NCBI GenBank assembly: GCA_003344405.1
Contig: NOWV01000166.1
Coordinates: 108,801-172,800, forward strand
Reading direction: 5' to 3'
Source: Trichoplax sp. H2
Lineage: Eukaryota; Placozoa; Uniplacotomia; Trichoplacea
DNA length: 64,000 bases
In this document: piece after piece, positions 63,951-64,000 of the stretch
Numbering within the stretch: the first letter of the stretch is position 1
Layout of the letters: each line of letters opens with the position of its first letter
Notes under the pieces: generated by a model
What the model was told of the DNA's origin: nothing
Database searches by the model: none
What the model saw: only the letters and a program-made list of their open reading frames with translations
Program-made: the position numbers and the translations under genes

Positions 63951-64000
63951 ATGGTACGAATTGAACCTGTGAAATGCTTCCATGCTATCAAGTTTGAACC
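63951..64000 (+). CDS. Possible first exon of a gene running out of the window
   Basis: An ATG at 63951 opens a frame (MVRIEPVKCFHAIKFE) that stays open to the window edge, after non-repetitive sequence that follows the GTAC field. Too short to identify; offered only as a candidate 5' end. Confidence 0.25.
   Translation, partial: MVRIEPVKCFHAIKFE

Overview
This is a stretch of AT-rich eukaryotic (metazoan) nuclear DNA. Genes are cut into many short exons by small AT-rich introns, with GT-AG junctions apart from one clear GC-AG case. All recognisable proteins are conserved animal proteins: GMC oxidoreductase, LAP1-like torsin cofactor, USP20/33, HSD17B7, a CREC calcium protein, FPGS, RAD50, CDK9 and FASTKD/RAP proteins. 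The compact layout, the retained ancestral intron density and the patches of GTAC-rich palindromic repeat suggest an early-branching animal such as a placozoan (Trichoplax type). That assignment is inference from memory. I built the exon models by hand from splice signals and reading phase. For USP20/33, HSD17B7, CREC, RAD50, CDK9 and the three RAP genes, the exon lengths sum to a whole number of codons from start to stop.

Layout. 316-4149 (+): 3' three quarters of a GMC oxidoreductase, cut by the window edge. 6012-6854 (-): single-exon LAP1/TOR1AIP-like protein. 7450-10322: a ~1.4 kb tandem duplication around a 20-N assembly gap, holding an octapeptide-repeat ORF and GTAC palindromic repeats. 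10677-18026 (+): USP20/33 deubiquitinase, 28 exons. 18486-20941 (-): HSD17B7, 10 exons. 22820-24649 (+): calumenin/reticulocalbin-like protein. 25903-29217 (-): folylpolyglutamate synthase, 16 exons seen, first exon not found. 29600-33960: an array of unrelated tandem repeats between FPGS and RAD50. 34324-43721 (+): complete RAD50, 43 exons. 44166-44500 (-): small tail-anchored protein of unknown function. 46620-47500: a second GTAC field. 48102-51639 (+): CDK9, 4 exons. 52998-61706: three paralogous FASTKD-like RAP-domain genes (-, +, -) with the same four-exon structure. 62530-63790: a third GTAC field. A possible first exon of another gene begins at 63951.

The neighbouring genes are not one pathway: DNA repair, transcription elongation, folate, sterol, ubiquitin and ER calcium functions sit side by side, as is usual in animal genomes. 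The one true functional cluster is the RAP trio, probably mitochondrial RNA-processing factors that arose by local duplication. The most unusual non-coding features are the GTAC palindrome fields and a 4 x 74 bp array in which every unit carries its own inverted repeat.
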